Positions 1-8,962 of a DNA stretch of 64,000 nucleotides are shown in pieces (the stretch's first letter is position 1; every line of letters begins with the position of its first letter). Location: NCBI RefSeq assembly GCF_024808875.1, contig NZ_JANUCT010000009.1, positions 1-64,000 of the forward strand, in the 5' to 3' direction. The position numbers and the translations under genes were made by a program. The notes below the pieces were generated by a model, which was not told the DNA's origin, searched no databases, and saw only the letters and a list, made by a program, of their open reading frames with translations. Source of the stretch: Methylohalomonas lacus (lineage in GTDB: Bacteria > Pseudomonadota > Gammaproteobacteria > Methylohalomonadales > Methylohalomonadaceae).

Positions 1-144
1 GCGCCACGGACAACCCGTGCGCATCCGGTACAGGATCCCTTCCAGCGTCAGCCGATGTTCCGTCTTGTTGTACACCCGCCCGCTGAGCTGCAGCAAGTTC
101 GATAGCCGGGACCAGTCGGCATCTGTTAACATCAATCCGAGCAT
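1..144 (-). CDS. IS5-family transposase, N-terminal fragment
   Basis: Forty-eight codons are visible before the window edge. The translation starts MLGLMLTDADWSRLSNLL and ends RLTLEGILYRMRTGCPWR, the conserved N-terminal region of IS5-family (IS427/IS1031-like, DUF4096) transposases, which recognises the IS ends ahead of the DDE catalytic domain. An AAGG-like ribosome-binding site precedes the ATG at 144; an in-frame ATG at 132 (MLTDADW) is an alternative. The catalytic domain lies outside the window, so activity cannot be judged. Confidence 0.75.
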   Translation of the reverse strand, partial: MLGLMLTDADWSRLSNLLQLSGRVYNKTEHRLTLEGILYRMRTGCPWR

Positions 145-234
145 GGTCGCCTTTTAAATCACTGTTTTTCTCCGAAAACAATGATAACAGGTACCATGCC
201 CACCCTTAATCACATCGCAAAGATCAACAGACCC
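1..234 (-). mobile_element. Partial IS5-like insertion sequence (5' end of element)
   Basis: The window opens inside an insertion sequence whose transposase reads leftward and runs off the edge. A plausible outer terminus is at about 217-234, read on the minus strand as GGGTCTGTTGATCTTTGC; it resembles the GGGTCTGT-type ends I associate with some IS5-family elements. The other end is outside the window, so neither the terminal inverted repeat nor the target duplication can be confirmed. The inferred edge lies three bases from the stop codon of the lipoprotein gene at 238-963. Confidence 0.5.
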
Positions 235-237
235 TAA

Positions 238-963
238 TTAACCCTCAAATGCCTCCAGCTCGAACACGACCTTGCCGGCAAAGGTCTGCATTTCGCCCTG
301 GTTCAAAACACGGCCGCTGGTCGACTCGGCGCGCACCGACTTCACCAGACCAACACCCGGCGCATACCAGTCGGTCTTGTCGATACTGATATCAGTCGGA
401 CCAATGTAATTGCCGGCGTCATAGTTGCGCCGCTGGCCCTGGCCGCTGACCCGCAGGCAGTTATCAAACCGACCGGCCGGTACAGTGACGCTGGCATCCG
501 TGGATTCAATGGTGTATTCCATTTCCACTGAGGCGCTGATCTCGTACTCGGTGCGCTGCGGCGGGCCGGTGCGTGCAAGCGTGATCGTTTCCGTCCTGCC
601 ACGCCAGCTCGTTCCCGGCTGCAAGGGTTTGCGCAACACGACCCGGCGCTCTTCGGGCAGCGCGGTCGGTTCAGACGCGTCGCGCCGCTGACTGGCGATG
701 CGATATATGCCCGTGTCGTCGTTACGATAAAACACGCGGGTACCATCCAGCGTCCGGCGCACCGGCAGGCGCTGTTCCTCCCAGACCCTGGGTTCGCCAG
801 CGGCGACTATGTATTTCTGCTGCTCGACGCCATCCATGGTCGTCAGTTCGATGCTGTAACGCCAGCTGGTTCCGGGTGCCAGCGGATAGTAATCCGACGA
901 CTGATCGGCGCAACTGCCTAGTGTGGTAACAAGCAACAACGCGGTAAGCAGGCGCAACAGCAT
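238..963 (-). CDS. Predicted lipoprotein of unknown function
   Basis: A 241-residue protein with an N-terminal hydrophobic signal peptide ending in a lipobox (LGSC, Cys at about residue 18), so it is probably a lipid-anchored envelope protein. The mature part begins with a YYPLAPGTSWRYSIE segment; 'YPL..G..W.Y' openings occur in small beta-rich bacterial lipoproteins of unknown role. I see no catalytic motif. The start lies 3 bp after the stop of the symporter gene, so the two are probably co-transcribed. The stop codon abuts the inferred edge of the insertion sequence. Confidence 0.75.
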   Translation of the reverse strand: MLLRLLTALLLVTTLGSCADQSSDYYPLAPGTSWRYSIELTTMDGVEQQKYIVAAGEPRVWEEQRLPVRRTLDGTRVFYRNDDTGIYRIASQRRDASEPTALPEERRVVLRKPLQPGTSWRGRTETITLARTGPPQRTEYEISASVEMEYTIESTDASVTVPAGRFDNCLRVSGQGQRRNYDAGNYIGPTDISIDKTDWYAPGVGLVKSVRAESTSGRVLNQGEMQTFAGKVVFELEAFEG

Positions 964-966
964 GGT

Positions 967-1893
967 TCATTCTCCTGAATCTGGATGACGGTCATCGTGG
1001 CGGCGCAATACAGCGGCCAGCAAGGCACCGCTGATATTGTGCCAGATGCTGAACAATGCACCCGGCAAGGCGCTGAGCGGACCGAAATATTTCAGTGCCA
1101 GCGCCACGCCAAGACCGGAATTCTGCATGCCGACCTCGATCGCCAGGGTGCGTGCCTGGATTCGCCCCAGACCCGCCAGTCGTGCCAGGCCATAACCGGC
1201 TACCAGCCCGAAACCGTTATGCAACACGACGGCCAGCGCCACGATCGCGGCCATATCGGTGAGCTGCGCCTGGCTCAGGGCTACAACGATGCCTATGATG
1301 AATAGGATCGCCAGCATCGAAAGCGGTGCGAACCAGGCTTCAACACGACGACAATAATCACCCAACCAGTGACGCAGCAACAGGCCCGTAGCAACCGGAA
1401 TGACAATGATGGCCAGTATATCCAAGAGCATGCCAGCCACCGGCACTGGCACGCGCTGACCAATATACAGCCATGTCAGAGCCGGTGTCGCCAGCAATGC
1501 CAGCAGTGTTGACAGTGCTGTCAATGTTATGGATAAGGCAACATCACCGCGGGCCAAATAGCAGATGACATTGGAGGCGGTACCACCGGGGCAGCTACCG
1601 ACGAGTACCAGGCCAACGATCACTGCAAGCGGCAAACCAAGTAGATACCCCAGCCCCCACGCAATAAAGGGCATTAGTCCATACTGTAATAACAGACCGA
1701 ACAGGATGACACCCGGCCGTTGCCACACCGCCGTAAAGCTGGTGGCCGTCAGTGTCATTCCCATCCCAAACATGATGACACCCAGCAACGGCATAATGGC
1801 CGGTTGAAAGGGCATCAACCATTGCGGCTGCCAGTACGCCAGCAGACTGAACAACACCGCACCGAGGGGAAACAGGGCAACACGCAGCATCAT
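967..1893 (-). CDS. Bile acid:sodium symporter family (BASS) transporter
   Basis: A 308-residue, very hydrophobic protein with about nine to ten predicted membrane segments. Features typical of the BASS/SBF family include the early GVIMFGMGMTLT segment and GSCPGGTASNVICYLARGDV around residues 98-117, which matches the family's sodium-site crossover region. Members carry organic anions such as bile acids, pantoate or keto acids with sodium across the inner membrane; the substrate here cannot be inferred. The gene immediately precedes the lipoprotein gene (3 bp gap). The start could be the first or second of two adjacent Met codons. Confidence 0.85.
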   Translation of the reverse strand: MMLRVALFPLGAVLFSLLAYWQPQWLMPFQPAIMPLLGVIMFGMGMTLTATSFTAVWQRPGVILFGLLLQYGLMPFIAWGLGYLLGLPLAVIVGLVLVGSCPGGTASNVICYLARGDVALSITLTALSTLLALLATPALTWLYIGQRVPVPVAGMLLDILAIIVIPVATGLLLRHWLGDYCRRVEAWFAPLSMLAILFIIGIVVALSQAQLTDMAAIVALAVVLHNGFGLVAGYGLARLAGLGRIQARTLAIEVGMQNSGLGVALALKYFGPLSALPGALFSIWHNISGALLAAVLRRHDDRHPDSGE

Positions 1894-1990
1894 GGCATGA
1901 TGCCGGTCTACGGAATACAGTCAAGTGATAGGCAACGCGAATGACGTGGACAATTCAAAGTCGCATCCATCTATTCAGAGGTACAGAAAC

Positions 1991-2022
1991 AAAAAAGCCT
2001 GTCCGGTGAACCGGACAGGCTT
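1991..2022 (-). terminator. Rho-independent terminator after the TonB receptor gene
   Basis: A perfect 12-bp inverted repeat (AAGCCTGTCCGG / CCGGACAGGCTT at 1995-2006 and 2011-2022) with a TGAA loop is followed on the minus strand by a run of T (plus-strand A run at 1991-1996). It lies about 40 bp downstream of the receptor stop codon. Confidence 0.92.
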
Positions 2023-2059
2023 CTAATGGTTTGCTTGCCTCGTAATGGTTAAAGGAGGG

Positions 2060-4234
2060 CTACCAACTGACCGCGTAGCTCAAACCCACGCGTCGACCGG
2101 GTCCTTTAGCATAAGCATATACAGTATCGAACGCTTGGTTGACTGCCGGAAAATAATTTTCATTAAAAAGATTCTCGGCTGTTAAGCGTAAATGGCCTGG
2201 GCCAATAGCGACGCGGCTTACAAGATCAACTACAGTATAGCTATCGACGTCCCCATGACCAAAACCTGAAATATCAGTACTGCGATCCCCAATATATTGA
2301 AATTGCAGGCGATTCATCCATTCCTTAGTTGGACTGTAATCTATATAGGCTGTAAGTTTTTCAGGTGAAATACGCGTATTCGGTAGATCCACATCTCCAT
2401 TAGCGGTTTCTACTTCGCCGTCGGCCCAGGAAAAAGTACCTCCTGCTTTCCAACGACTGTTGAAGCGATAGTCCATCGAGCCTTCAATGCCCCATATTTT
2501 TTCAGACGCGCGCTGTATTAATACAGTCTGATTGCTTTGGTTAAAAGTAGCGCCATCATCGGATTCACTGTAAAAACCTACAATACTATATTGCCAAGGA
2601 CCATTATATCCACGCAAACCGATTTCATAATTATCGACTTGTTCAGCCTTGGTTTCAAAATCTGATGCTCTAAGCGTTTCGCCTGCACCGAAAGTGCCAG
2701 CATCATCCAGTGTTCTGGCAATATCCGACAAGGAAAAACCCTCAGAATAACTTGCAAAAAGATCGAGGTAATCAGTTAGATAAAAAACCGTGCTCAGATT
2801 GAACAAGGTTTCACTCAGTTCCAGTTCTCCGCCTAGGACCGTATTACCAGAACGATTTTGCTGAATGGTAGCTGCGTCAATGTTGATATCTTCATGCCTT
2901 ACACCACCGCGCAAGAGTCCATATTCGCCAAGAGGCAATTCAAGTTCGGCAAAACCTGCAATAGCATCTTCATCCAGCGTCACTGGATCAGTCGCATTAG
3001 GGCCGAATTGTATCTGTGAAGTTTCATCATTAATATAGTCCATGCCCCACATAACGTTAGCTTTGTAACCATCAAAATCAAGAGGCGTGTCGATGGTTAG
3101 ACGAGCCCCCAGTTTTTCCGATTTTATTTCGCTTTGAGGAGACCCCGGAAATTTGGAAAAGCTTGCCGCCTGATCGCCATAATAAGTGTTCAACTTGAGT
3201 TTGTTACCTAGAAAATCATCATGCATATAGTTGATATTTGCTACAATATTTTCTGTCCCAGGATCGATACTATTAGTACTGCCTGGTATAGCATCGTCTA
3301 TTGGGATGGCTGGTGTGCGACGGCTGTTTGGCAACGGATCACTGTTAGTCGTTGATAATGAAGGCGCACCAAATGCACCGAAATAACCGCCAACATAGTC
3401 TGTCTCTTGTTCTATATCATAATAATTAACCATGGCATCGATACGCTGCCGATTATTATCAAAATTGTACCCAATCTTACCGATAAGATTGTATTCATCA
3501 CTGTCCGCCAAACCGACCTGGTTGCCTTGCGGGTCAGGCGGTATGCGTCTACCTTTCGAATCGAAACGATCATCACGAGTAGTGAATGCACCAGATGCTA
3601 AATAGTCCAGCTGCCCGCTAGTCCCAGACACACGATGATTTGTTGTTAATTCACCTGAACTGTCAATATGTTCGGTTGAAAAACTGACTCCGGCTTCCGA
3701 ATAGCCGGCAAGCTTTTGGTCAGACGGTTTTTTGGTAATGATATTCACGAGTCCGCCCCCAGCATCAAAGCCATATACAGCGGTACCCCCGCGCACAATT
3801 TCAATTCGCTCGATCGCGGCCGGATTTATAGTGTTCAGGTCACGGAAACCATCACGCAAGGGTGTCGACTGCGGAACACCGTCTATCAGCACTTGAAAAT
3901 TGCGCCCGCGCAGGCTTTGCCCGAAATTCGACAGGGCTTCCGTGCTCGGCGACATGCCGGGGACGGTCTGGGCAAGTATGCTGCCGAGATCCTGATCGAG
4001 ACTGGCCTGTGTTTCTATCTCCTCGCGATCGATCACCGTCACCGATCGCGTCAACTTCGACACGGGGGTTTCCGAGCGCGTGGCGGAAACGACAACTTCA
4101 CTCAGGGCATTGGCATTGTCGTCCGCTGTGGACTGGGCCAATAGACTCTGAGGCAACGCCAGGGCACTGCACAGGGTCATGGAAACTACAATTTTTTTCT
4201 TCAAAATCACATTATTGGGACAACGTTCCAGCAT
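2060..4234 (-). CDS. TonB-dependent outer-membrane receptor
   Basis: About 724 residues from the ATG at 4234 (an in-frame ATG at 4261 would add nine). An N-terminal signal peptide (ILKKKIVVSMTLCSALALPQ..LLAQS) is followed by a TonB-box-like EVVVSATRSETP, a plug domain with the LRGRNFQVLIDGVPQ and IERIEIVRGGTAVYG signatures, and a 22-strand-type barrel ending in ..VGLSYAVSW with a terminal aromatic residue. It should import a ferric chelate or similar ligand using TonB energy. A Fur-like box lies upstream, supporting an iron role. The barrel half is visibly AT-richer than the plug half and the neighbours, suggesting recombination or transfer. Confidence 0.88.
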   Translation of the reverse strand: MLERCPNNVILKKKIVVSMTLCSALALPQSLLAQSTADDNANALSEVVVSATRSETPVSKLTRSVTVIDREEIETQASLDQDLGSILAQTVPGMSPSTEALSNFGQSLRGRNFQVLIDGVPQSTPLRDGFRDLNTINPAAIERIEIVRGGTAVYGFDAGGGLVNIITKKPSDQKLAGYSEAGVSFSTEHIDSSGELTTNHRVSGTSGQLDYLASGAFTTRDDRFDSKGRRIPPDPQGNQVGLADSDEYNLIGKIGYNFDNNRQRIDAMVNYYDIEQETDYVGGYFGAFGAPSLSTTNSDPLPNSRRTPAIPIDDAIPGSTNSIDPGTENIVANINYMHDDFLGNKLKLNTYYGDQAASFSKFPGSPQSEIKSEKLGARLTIDTPLDFDGYKANVMWGMDYINDETSQIQFGPNATDPVTLDEDAIAGFAELELPLGEYGLLRGGVRHEDINIDAATIQQNRSGNTVLGGELELSETLFNLSTVFYLTDYLDLFASYSEGFSLSDIARTLDDAGTFGAGETLRASDFETKAEQVDNYEIGLRGYNGPWQYSIVGFYSESDDGATFNQSNQTVLIQRASEKIWGIEGSMDYRFNSRWKAGGTFSWADGEVETANGDVDLPNTRISPEKLTAYIDYSPTKEWMNRLQFQYIGDRSTDISGFGHGDVDSYTVVDLVSRVAIGPGHLRLTAENLFNENYFPAVNQAFDTVYAYAKGPGRRVGLSYAVSW

Positions 4235-4276
4235 TGGTACCCCCACCAGCAAATGAATCATTATAGTTAAGAATAA

Positions 4277-4291
4277 TAATAACGATTATCA
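4277..4291 (-). promoter_or_regulatory. Fur-box-like operator upstream of TonB receptor
   Basis: On the minus strand the 15-mer TGATAATCGTTATTA matches the 7-1-7 Fur consensus (TGATAATnATTATCA) at 12 of 14 defined positions. It lies within 20-60 bp upstream of the receptor start. Iron-dependent repression is inferred from the match and gene type. Confidence 0.55.
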
Positions 4292-4561
4292 ATTACAAAT
4301 AGGCGAGGATCAACCCTTTTGACCTGTTTGTTCAGAAATTGATTGCTGGCCGGTCGAAACTGCACGGCACGCGGGTCACTAACCACGCCAATTGGCGCGA
4401 TCCTGACTGTTCAGCTTACGGTGCACTCCCGTTCAGGGAATCCATGGCGGGCGGGATGGTTCTGCCCATGTCAGGCGATAACGTGGGCTGGCGTCTCCCT
4501 GCCAGTATCAATTCAAATGCAGGACGGCTCGTCGTTGCGCCCATACCAGGACACGCAAGCG
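4292..4561. other. Intergenic stretch without recognised gene
   Basis: Between the Fur-like box and the DUF3565 gene I see no convincing coding region, RNA gene or repeat. Short overlapping frames on both strands have no recognisable motifs. I looked for a cobalamin-riboswitch core, which often precedes TonB receptors, and did not find one. Confidence 0.5.
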
Positions 4562-4765
4562 TCACATGTCTATGGGCGCGCGCTGATCGCACTTGCGGCA
4601 ATTAAGGACCTGCCCGAGCATGGCCTCACGACCGGCCACGGTGGTCACCCAGGGGCGGTTGAACCACGGCGGATTGTGTCGCACGTGCTGGCAGTGGCCA
4701 CAGGCGAGCTCCGCCACCCAGTCATCCTCGGCGTCCTGGTGATAACCGACGATAGCCTGCTGCAT
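4562..4765 (-). CDS. DUF3565 family protein
   Basis: A 67-residue protein starting MQQAIVGYHQDAEDDWVAEL. It contains the family pattern CGHCQHVRHNPPW, then NRPW, and a C-terminal CRKCD. Two Cys/His clusters (CGHCQH and CRKC) suggest a small metal-binding, zinc-ribbon-like fold; no function is established for the family. The start was set at the internal Met where family similarity begins, although the frame is open nine codons further. It lies downstream of pnp but is separated from it by a terminator. Confidence 0.85.
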   Translation of the reverse strand: MQQAIVGYHQDAEDDWVAELACGHCQHVRHNPPWFNRPWVTTVAGREAMLGQVLNCRKCDQRAPIDM

Positions 4766-4790
4766 GGCATGGCCTCCCAGTGACCGATAC

Positions 4791-4815
4791 AAAAAAGGGG
4801 CCGTTAAGGCCCCTT
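4791..4815 (-). terminator. Rho-independent terminator after pnp
   Basis: An 8-bp stem (AAGGGGCC / GGCCCCTT, 4795-4802 with 4808-4815) with a GTTAA loop is followed on the minus strand by a T run. It ends the rimP-to-pnp transcription unit 28 bp past the pnp stop. Confidence 0.88.
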
Positions 4816-4842
4816 GTTCAAAATTGCTGCGTCAGGCTGGCA

Positions 4843-6954
4843 TCAGCCTGTTGCCTCGGCGTTTTCATCATCTTCTTCAATGGCCTTCATGCTCAGGCGT
4901 ACGCGGCCCTGCTTGTCGACTTCCAGTACCTTGACCCTGACCATCTGGCCCTCGCTCAGCTTGTCGCTGACCTGCTCGACACGCTCTTCGCAAATCTGCG
5001 AAATATGCACCAGGCCATCCTTGCCGGGCAGGATATTGACGAAGGCGCCGAAGTCCATGAGCTTGGCGACGCGGCCTTCATAGATGCGGCCGACCTCGAT
5101 GTCCGCGGTCAGCTGTTCAATGCGACGCTTGGCTTCCTCGCCGGCGGCCTTGTCGACCGAGGCGATCTTGACCGTACCGTCGTCGTCGATGTCGATCGAC
5201 GCGCCGGTTTCCTCGGTCATCTGGCGAATGGTCGCACCGCCCTTGCCGATCACGTCGCGGATCTTCTCGGGGTTGATCTTCAGGGTGATGATGCGCGGCG
5301 CATACTCGGACATGTCCTGGCGCGGCGACGGCAGGGCCTCGTTCATTTTCTCAAGGATATGCATGCGGCCTTCCTTCGCCTGGCTCAGGGCCACTTCCAT
5401 GATCTCCCGGGTAATGCCGTCGATCTTGATGTCCATCTGCAGCGCGGTGACACCGTCGCCGGAGCCGGCCACCTTGAAGTCCATGTCGCCCAGGTGATCC
5501 TCGTCACCCATGATGTCGGACAGGACGACGTACTTGTCGCCTTCCTTGATGAGTCCCATGGCGATACCGGCCACCGGCGCCTTCATGCTGACACCGGCGT
5601 CCATCAGTGCCAGGCTGGCACCGCAGACACTGGCCATGGAGCTGGAGCCGTTGGATTCGGTAATTTCGGAGACGACGCGGATGACGTAGGGGAAGTCCTC
5701 CAGGTTCGGCATGACGCCCTGGACGCCGCGCTTGGCCAACTTGCCGTGGCCGATCTCGCGGCGTTTCGGCGTACCGACACGGCCGGTTTCACCAACACAG
5801 TACGGCGGGAAATTATAATGGAACATGAACGGTTCACGGCGCTCGCCCTCGATGGCGTCGATGATCTGCGCGTCGCGACCGGTACCGAGCGACGTGACCA
5901 CCAGCGCCTGGGTCTCGCCGCGGGTAAACAGCGCCGAACCGTGGGTCCGCGGCAATACGCCGACCTCAATGCTGATCGGCCGTACGGTCTTGACGTCGCG
6001 ACCGTCGATGCGGGTTTCGCCGGAGAGTACGGCACTGCGCACGATCTCGCTTTCCAGTGCCTTGATCTCGCCCTTGACCTGGGCTTCGCTCCAGGCGCTG
6101 TCTTCAGCGGCGGTCAACGCCTCGACGATTGACTTGCGCACTTCGCTGAGGCGCTCGCTGCGCGCCTGCTTGTCCTGGATCGAATAGGCTTCGCGAATCA
6201 GATCATTGCCCTGGGCCTTGATCGCATCACGCAGCTCGGTCTCGACTTCCGGTGCCTGCCAGTCCCAGGTCTGGACGCCGTATTCCTCGGCCAGCGCCTT
6301 GATGTTATCGATAACGATCTGCTGCTGCTCATGGCCATACATGACCGCACCGAGCATGACGTCTTCCGGCAGCTCCCTGGCTTCCGACTCCACCATCAGC
6401 ACCGACGATTCGGTACCGGCGACAACGAGGTCGAGGTCGGAATCCGCCAGTTCTGTCTGGCCGGGGTTGAGCAGGTACTCGCCGTCCTTGTAGCCGACGC
6501 GGGCGGCGGCAATCGGTCCGCCGAACGGACAGCCGCTCAGGGTCACCGCGGCTGACGCGCCGATCAGCGCCGGGATATCCGGATCGATTTCCGGATCCAG
6601 CGACATGACGGTGGCAATAATCTGGACCTCGTTCTTGAAACCCTCGGGAAACAGCGGCCGCAATGGCCGGTCGATGAGGCGACAGGTCAGCGTTTCCTTC
6701 TCACTGGGCCGGCCCTCGCGCTTGAAGAAGCCACCCGGAATCTTGCCGGCGGCGTAGGTCTTTTCCTGGTAGTCGACGGTCAGCGGAAAGAAATCGCGAT
6801 CCGGATCGGCATTCTTGGAAGCGACGCAGGTGACCAGCACGACGGTGTCGCCCATGCTGACGACGACGGCGCCACTCGCCTGACGGGCAATACGACCGGT
6901 TTCCAGAACCACGGGCGTATCGCCGTAGAGAAATTCTTTACGGACAGTACTCAT
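4843..6954 (-). CDS. pnp: Polynucleotide phosphorylase
   Basis: A 703-residue protein of usual length for PNPase, the phosphorolytic 3'-5' exoribonuclease and degradosome core. Two RNase PH-like domains flank an alpha-helical linker. The second contains [10 protein letters not shown]-type sequence ([15 protein letters not shown]) with catalytic acidic residues. They are followed by a KH domain ([20 protein letters not shown], about 560-580) and an S1 domain ([20 protein letters not shown]) near the C terminus. It lies directly after rpsO, the conserved gene order; a hairpin between the two may allow processing or partial termination. Confidence 0.98.
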   Translation of the reverse strand: MSTVRKEFLYGDTPVVLETGRIARQASGAVVVSMGDTVVLVTCVASKNADPDRDFFPLTVDYQEKTYAAGKIPGGFFKREGRPSEKETLTCRLIDRPLRPLFPEGFKNEVQIIATVMSLDPEIDPDIPALIGASAAVTLSGCPFGGPIAAARVGYKDGEYLLNPGQTELADSDLDLVVAGTESSVLMVESEARELPEDVMLGAVMYGHEQQQIVIDNIKALAEEYGVQTWDWQAPEVETELRDAIKAQGNDLIREAYSIQDKQARSERLSEVRKSIVEALTAAEDSAWSEAQVKGEIKALESEIVRSAVLSGETRIDGRDVKTVRPISIEVGVLPRTHGSALFTRGETQALVVTSLGTGRDAQIIDAIEGERREPFMFHYNFPPYCVGETGRVGTPKRREIGHGKLAKRGVQGVMPNLEDFPYVIRVVSEITESNGSSSMASVCGASLALMDAGVSMKAPVAGIAMGLIKEGDKYVVLSDIMGDEDHLGDMDFKVAGSGDGVTALQMDIKIDGITREIMEVALSQAKEGRMHILEKMNEALPSPRQDMSEYAPRIITLKINPEKIRDVIGKGGATIRQMTEETGASIDIDDDGTVKIASVDKAAGEEAKRRIEQLTADIEVGRIYEGRVAKLMDFGAFVNILPGKDGLVHISQICEERVEQVSDKLSEGQMVRVKVLEVDKQGRVRLSMKAIEEDDENAEATG

Positions 6955-7000
6955 AATTGATATCTCGTCTGATGATTGGAATAACGGAACGGCGTTCGCA

Positions 7001-7031
7001 CAAACAAATCGGGCAGCCCTTGAGCTGCCCG
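7001..7031 (-). terminator. Hairpin between rpsO and pnp (possible attenuating terminator)
   Basis: An 8-bp stem (CGGGCAGC / GCTGCCCG at 7010-7017 and 7024-7031) lies just after the rpsO stop. The following minus-strand sequence, ATTTGTTTG, is T-rich but interrupted, so this may be a partial terminator or an RNA-processing hairpin, as at the same position in E. coli. Confidence 0.6.
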
Positions 7032-7038
7032 TGGTGCA

Positions 7039-7308
7039 TTATTTACGCAGTCCCAGACGACCGATCAGGTCGCGGTAACGTTCGATGTCGGTTTTCTTGA
7101 GATACTCGAGCAGCTTGCGGCGACGATTGACCATCCGCAGCAGACCCTGGCGGGAATGATGATCCTGCTTGTGGGTTTTGAAATGCTCGGACAGGTCTGA
7201 AATGCGCGCAGACAAAAGCGCCACCTGGACTTCAGGTGAGCCGGTATCGGCACCGGAACGTTGATATTCCTGAACAATATCAGCCTTGTTCTGCTGATCT
7301 AGGGACAT
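7039..7308 (-). CDS. rpsO: 30S ribosomal protein S15
   Basis: An 89-residue protein, the exact family length, starting [23 protein letters not shown]. The conserved [30 protein letters not shown] and [10 protein letters not shown] segments are present. It binds the central domain of 16S rRNA early in small-subunit assembly. A GAGGAAG ribosome-binding site precedes the ATG. On the minus strand a TAAAAT -10-like element near 7323-7328 may give it its own promoter besides read-through from truB. Confidence 0.98.
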   Translation of the reverse strand: MSLDQQNKADIVQEYQRSGADTGSPEVQVALLSARISDLSEHFKTHKQDHHSRQGLLRMVNRRRKLLEYLKKTDIERYRDLIGRLGLRK

Positions 7309-7461
7309 GCATGCTTCCTCTGATTTTAAGACACTTGGCTTGCTTCAACCGGACAACTCCGCCCCATGCGGAAATTGTCTCGTGATTCTTCAATTTACGG
7401 GCGCGTATTGTAACCGCGGACCGGTGCCGGAACAAGAACGCCAGTGGCGAAAAGTTGCCCG

Positions 7462-8382
7462 TCAGCCGGCGCTCAGCAATCGTTTCGGCGCGATGCGGCC
7501 GTCATCCAGCACTTCGCCGATGCCGATGAACTGACCGTCATCGGCGTAGACCCGCAGCAGGCCCGCGGTTGGTGCGTTCGGCACCTGCACCGGCTGGCCG
7601 CGGACCAGGTAATGCGCCAGGGTGGCGTCCAGCGTCACCGCCGGATGGCTACCCAGGGCGCTGTCCAGCGGCATCAACAGGGCATCCAGTGCCGCCAGGC
7701 CGCCAGCGTCCAGCGCCTGGTTAAGCTGTTCGAGGCTGACCATCTGGTCGGCGGTGAACGGTCCGGCACCGAGCCGGCGCAGCGCACTGACGTGCCCGCC
7801 ACAACCGAGCCGTTCGCCGATATCCTCGGCCAGCGTGCGGATATAGGTGCCCTTGGAGCAGCGAACATCGATCTCCAGCCAGTCAGGCCCGCTGTCGACC
7901 AGATCGAGCGCGTGTATGGTCACCGGTCGCGGCGGCCGCTCGACCTCGACACCGGCCCGGGCCAGTTCATACAGCCGTTTTCCCTGGTGCTTGAGCGCCG
8001 AATGCATGGGCGGCACCTGCTCGATGTCACCGGTAAACGCCGCCAGTATTGCGGTTACCTGGCCGCTATCGAACGCCGGTATCGGCCGTTCGCTGAGCAC
8101 CTCGCCGAGCGCATCGGCGGTCGAGGTCTTTTGCCCCAGCTTGCAGGTGGCGCGATAGTGCTTGTCGGCATCGAGCAGATAGGCCGACACCTTGGTCGCC
8201 TCGCCGAAACACAGCGGCAGCAGGCCGGTGGCGAGCTCGTCCAGGCTGCCGGTGTGGCCCGCCTTGCGTGCGTCGTATAGGCGCTTGACCTGCTGCAGCG
8301 CGCCGTTGGACGTCACGCCCGCCGGTTTGTCGAGCGGCAGAATGCCGTCAACGGGACGACCGCGCTTATGCCGCCGGCTCAT
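7462..8382 (-). CDS. truB: tRNA pseudouridine(55) synthase
   Basis: A 306-residue protein that converts U55 in the T arm of most tRNAs to pseudouridine. The catalytic motif is [17 protein letters not shown] around residues 43-59, with the nucleophilic Asp in GSLD. The KPAGVTSN motif near the start and the [16 protein letters not shown] segment are also family hallmarks, and a PUA-like C-terminal domain follows. It lies between rbfA (25 bp gap) and rpsO in the conserved operon. Confidence 0.97.
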   Translation of the reverse strand: MSRRHKRGRPVDGILPLDKPAGVTSNGALQQVKRLYDARKAGHTGSLDELATGLLPLCFGEATKVSAYLLDADKHYRATCKLGQKTSTADALGEVLSERPIPAFDSGQVTAILAAFTGDIEQVPPMHSALKHQGKRLYELARAGVEVERPPRPVTIHALDLVDSGPDWLEIDVRCSKGTYIRTLAEDIGERLGCGGHVSALRRLGAGPFTADQMVSLEQLNQALDAGGLAALDALLMPLDSALGSHPAVTLDATLAHYLVRGQPVQVPNAPTAGLLRVYADDGQFIGIGEVLDDGRIAPKRLLSAG

Positions 8383-8407
8383 TGCGGCTGGCCTCCGGGA
8401 ATCCCCC

Positions 8408-8797
8408 TCATGATGCGTCGCTGTCGTCCCTGCCGCCGGGCTTGTTCAGAGAATCGATCAGCCGGGTCATGCGGGCGCCGTACTCCTGCACCTCGTCGTA
8501 GACGAACTTCAGTCGGGGCACGCTGCGCATGGTCAGCACCTGCGCCAGGCAATGCCGGTAGTGCGGCGCCTGATCGTTGAGCGAGCTCAGCAGCGTCTTG
8601 CGATCGACGCTTTCATCCAGCGAGGTGATATAGATCTTGGCATAGCTGAGATCCGGGCTGACGTCGGCCTTGGCCACGGTAATCAGCCTGGCGGCCTGCT
8701 CGTGCGGCTGCCCCAGCGACTCGTGCTGGATGATCTGCGCCAGCTCGCGCTGGATCTGATCACCGACACGTTTATTGCGGCCGTATTCTCGGGGCAT
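8408..8797 (-). CDS. rbfA: 30S ribosome-binding factor A
   Basis: A 129-residue protein with the KH-like RbfA fold. It carries the characteristic [15 protein letters not shown] start, [14 protein letters not shown], and C-terminal [12 protein letters not shown] followed by RLIDSL. RbfA helps mature the 5' end of 16S rRNA and supports cold growth. It normally sits tightly behind infB; here 165 bp with an inverted-repeat element separate the two. Confidence 0.97.
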   Translation of the reverse strand: MPREYGRNKRVGDQIQRELAQIIQHESLGQPHEQAARLITVAKADVSPDLSYAKIYITSLDESVDRKTLLSSLNDQAPHYRHCLAQVLTMRSVPRLKFVYDEVQEYGARMTRLIDSLNKPGGRDDSDAS

Positions 8798-8810
8798 GTT
8801 TAATAGTTTC

Positions 8811-8954
8811 TCCGCAAATGAACGCGAATGGACGCAAATATTAATAATTGAATTGGTGAACCAATAAAACAGACAGCGATATTGATTGCACCAAATTTTC
8901 CAATCGAAATAATAGCTTTTTAAGTATTCGCGTTAATTTGCGTCCATTTGCGGA
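8811..8954. repeat. Inverted-repeat element, copy 1 (infB-rbfA gap)
   Basis: The 144-bp segment starts TCCGCAAATGAACGCGAATG and ends with a matching inverted arm finishing CATTTGCGGA. The two 30-base arms match at about 25 positions when one is reverse-complemented. Each arm is built from 10-bp CGCRAATGRA-like units. The AT-rich interior holds a smaller palindrome (ATTGGTGAACCAAT) and no ORF. A related element is at 40065-40229. It looks like a non-autonomous mobile repeat; no transposase is present. Confidence 0.75.
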
Positions 8955-8962
8955 CTGATAAT

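Noticed and set aside
4292-4561. Possible cobalamin riboswitch upstream of the TonB receptor
   Set aside because: No GCCACTG-type B12 box or other conserved core was found, and a Fur-like site explains the context better.
4780-6132. Long plus-strand frame antisense to pnp (450 codons)
   Set aside because: It mirrors the codons of pnp in a GC-rich gene, has no ribosome-binding site or recognisable domain, and its composition (Asp/Leu/Ala/His-rich) is typical of antisense frames.
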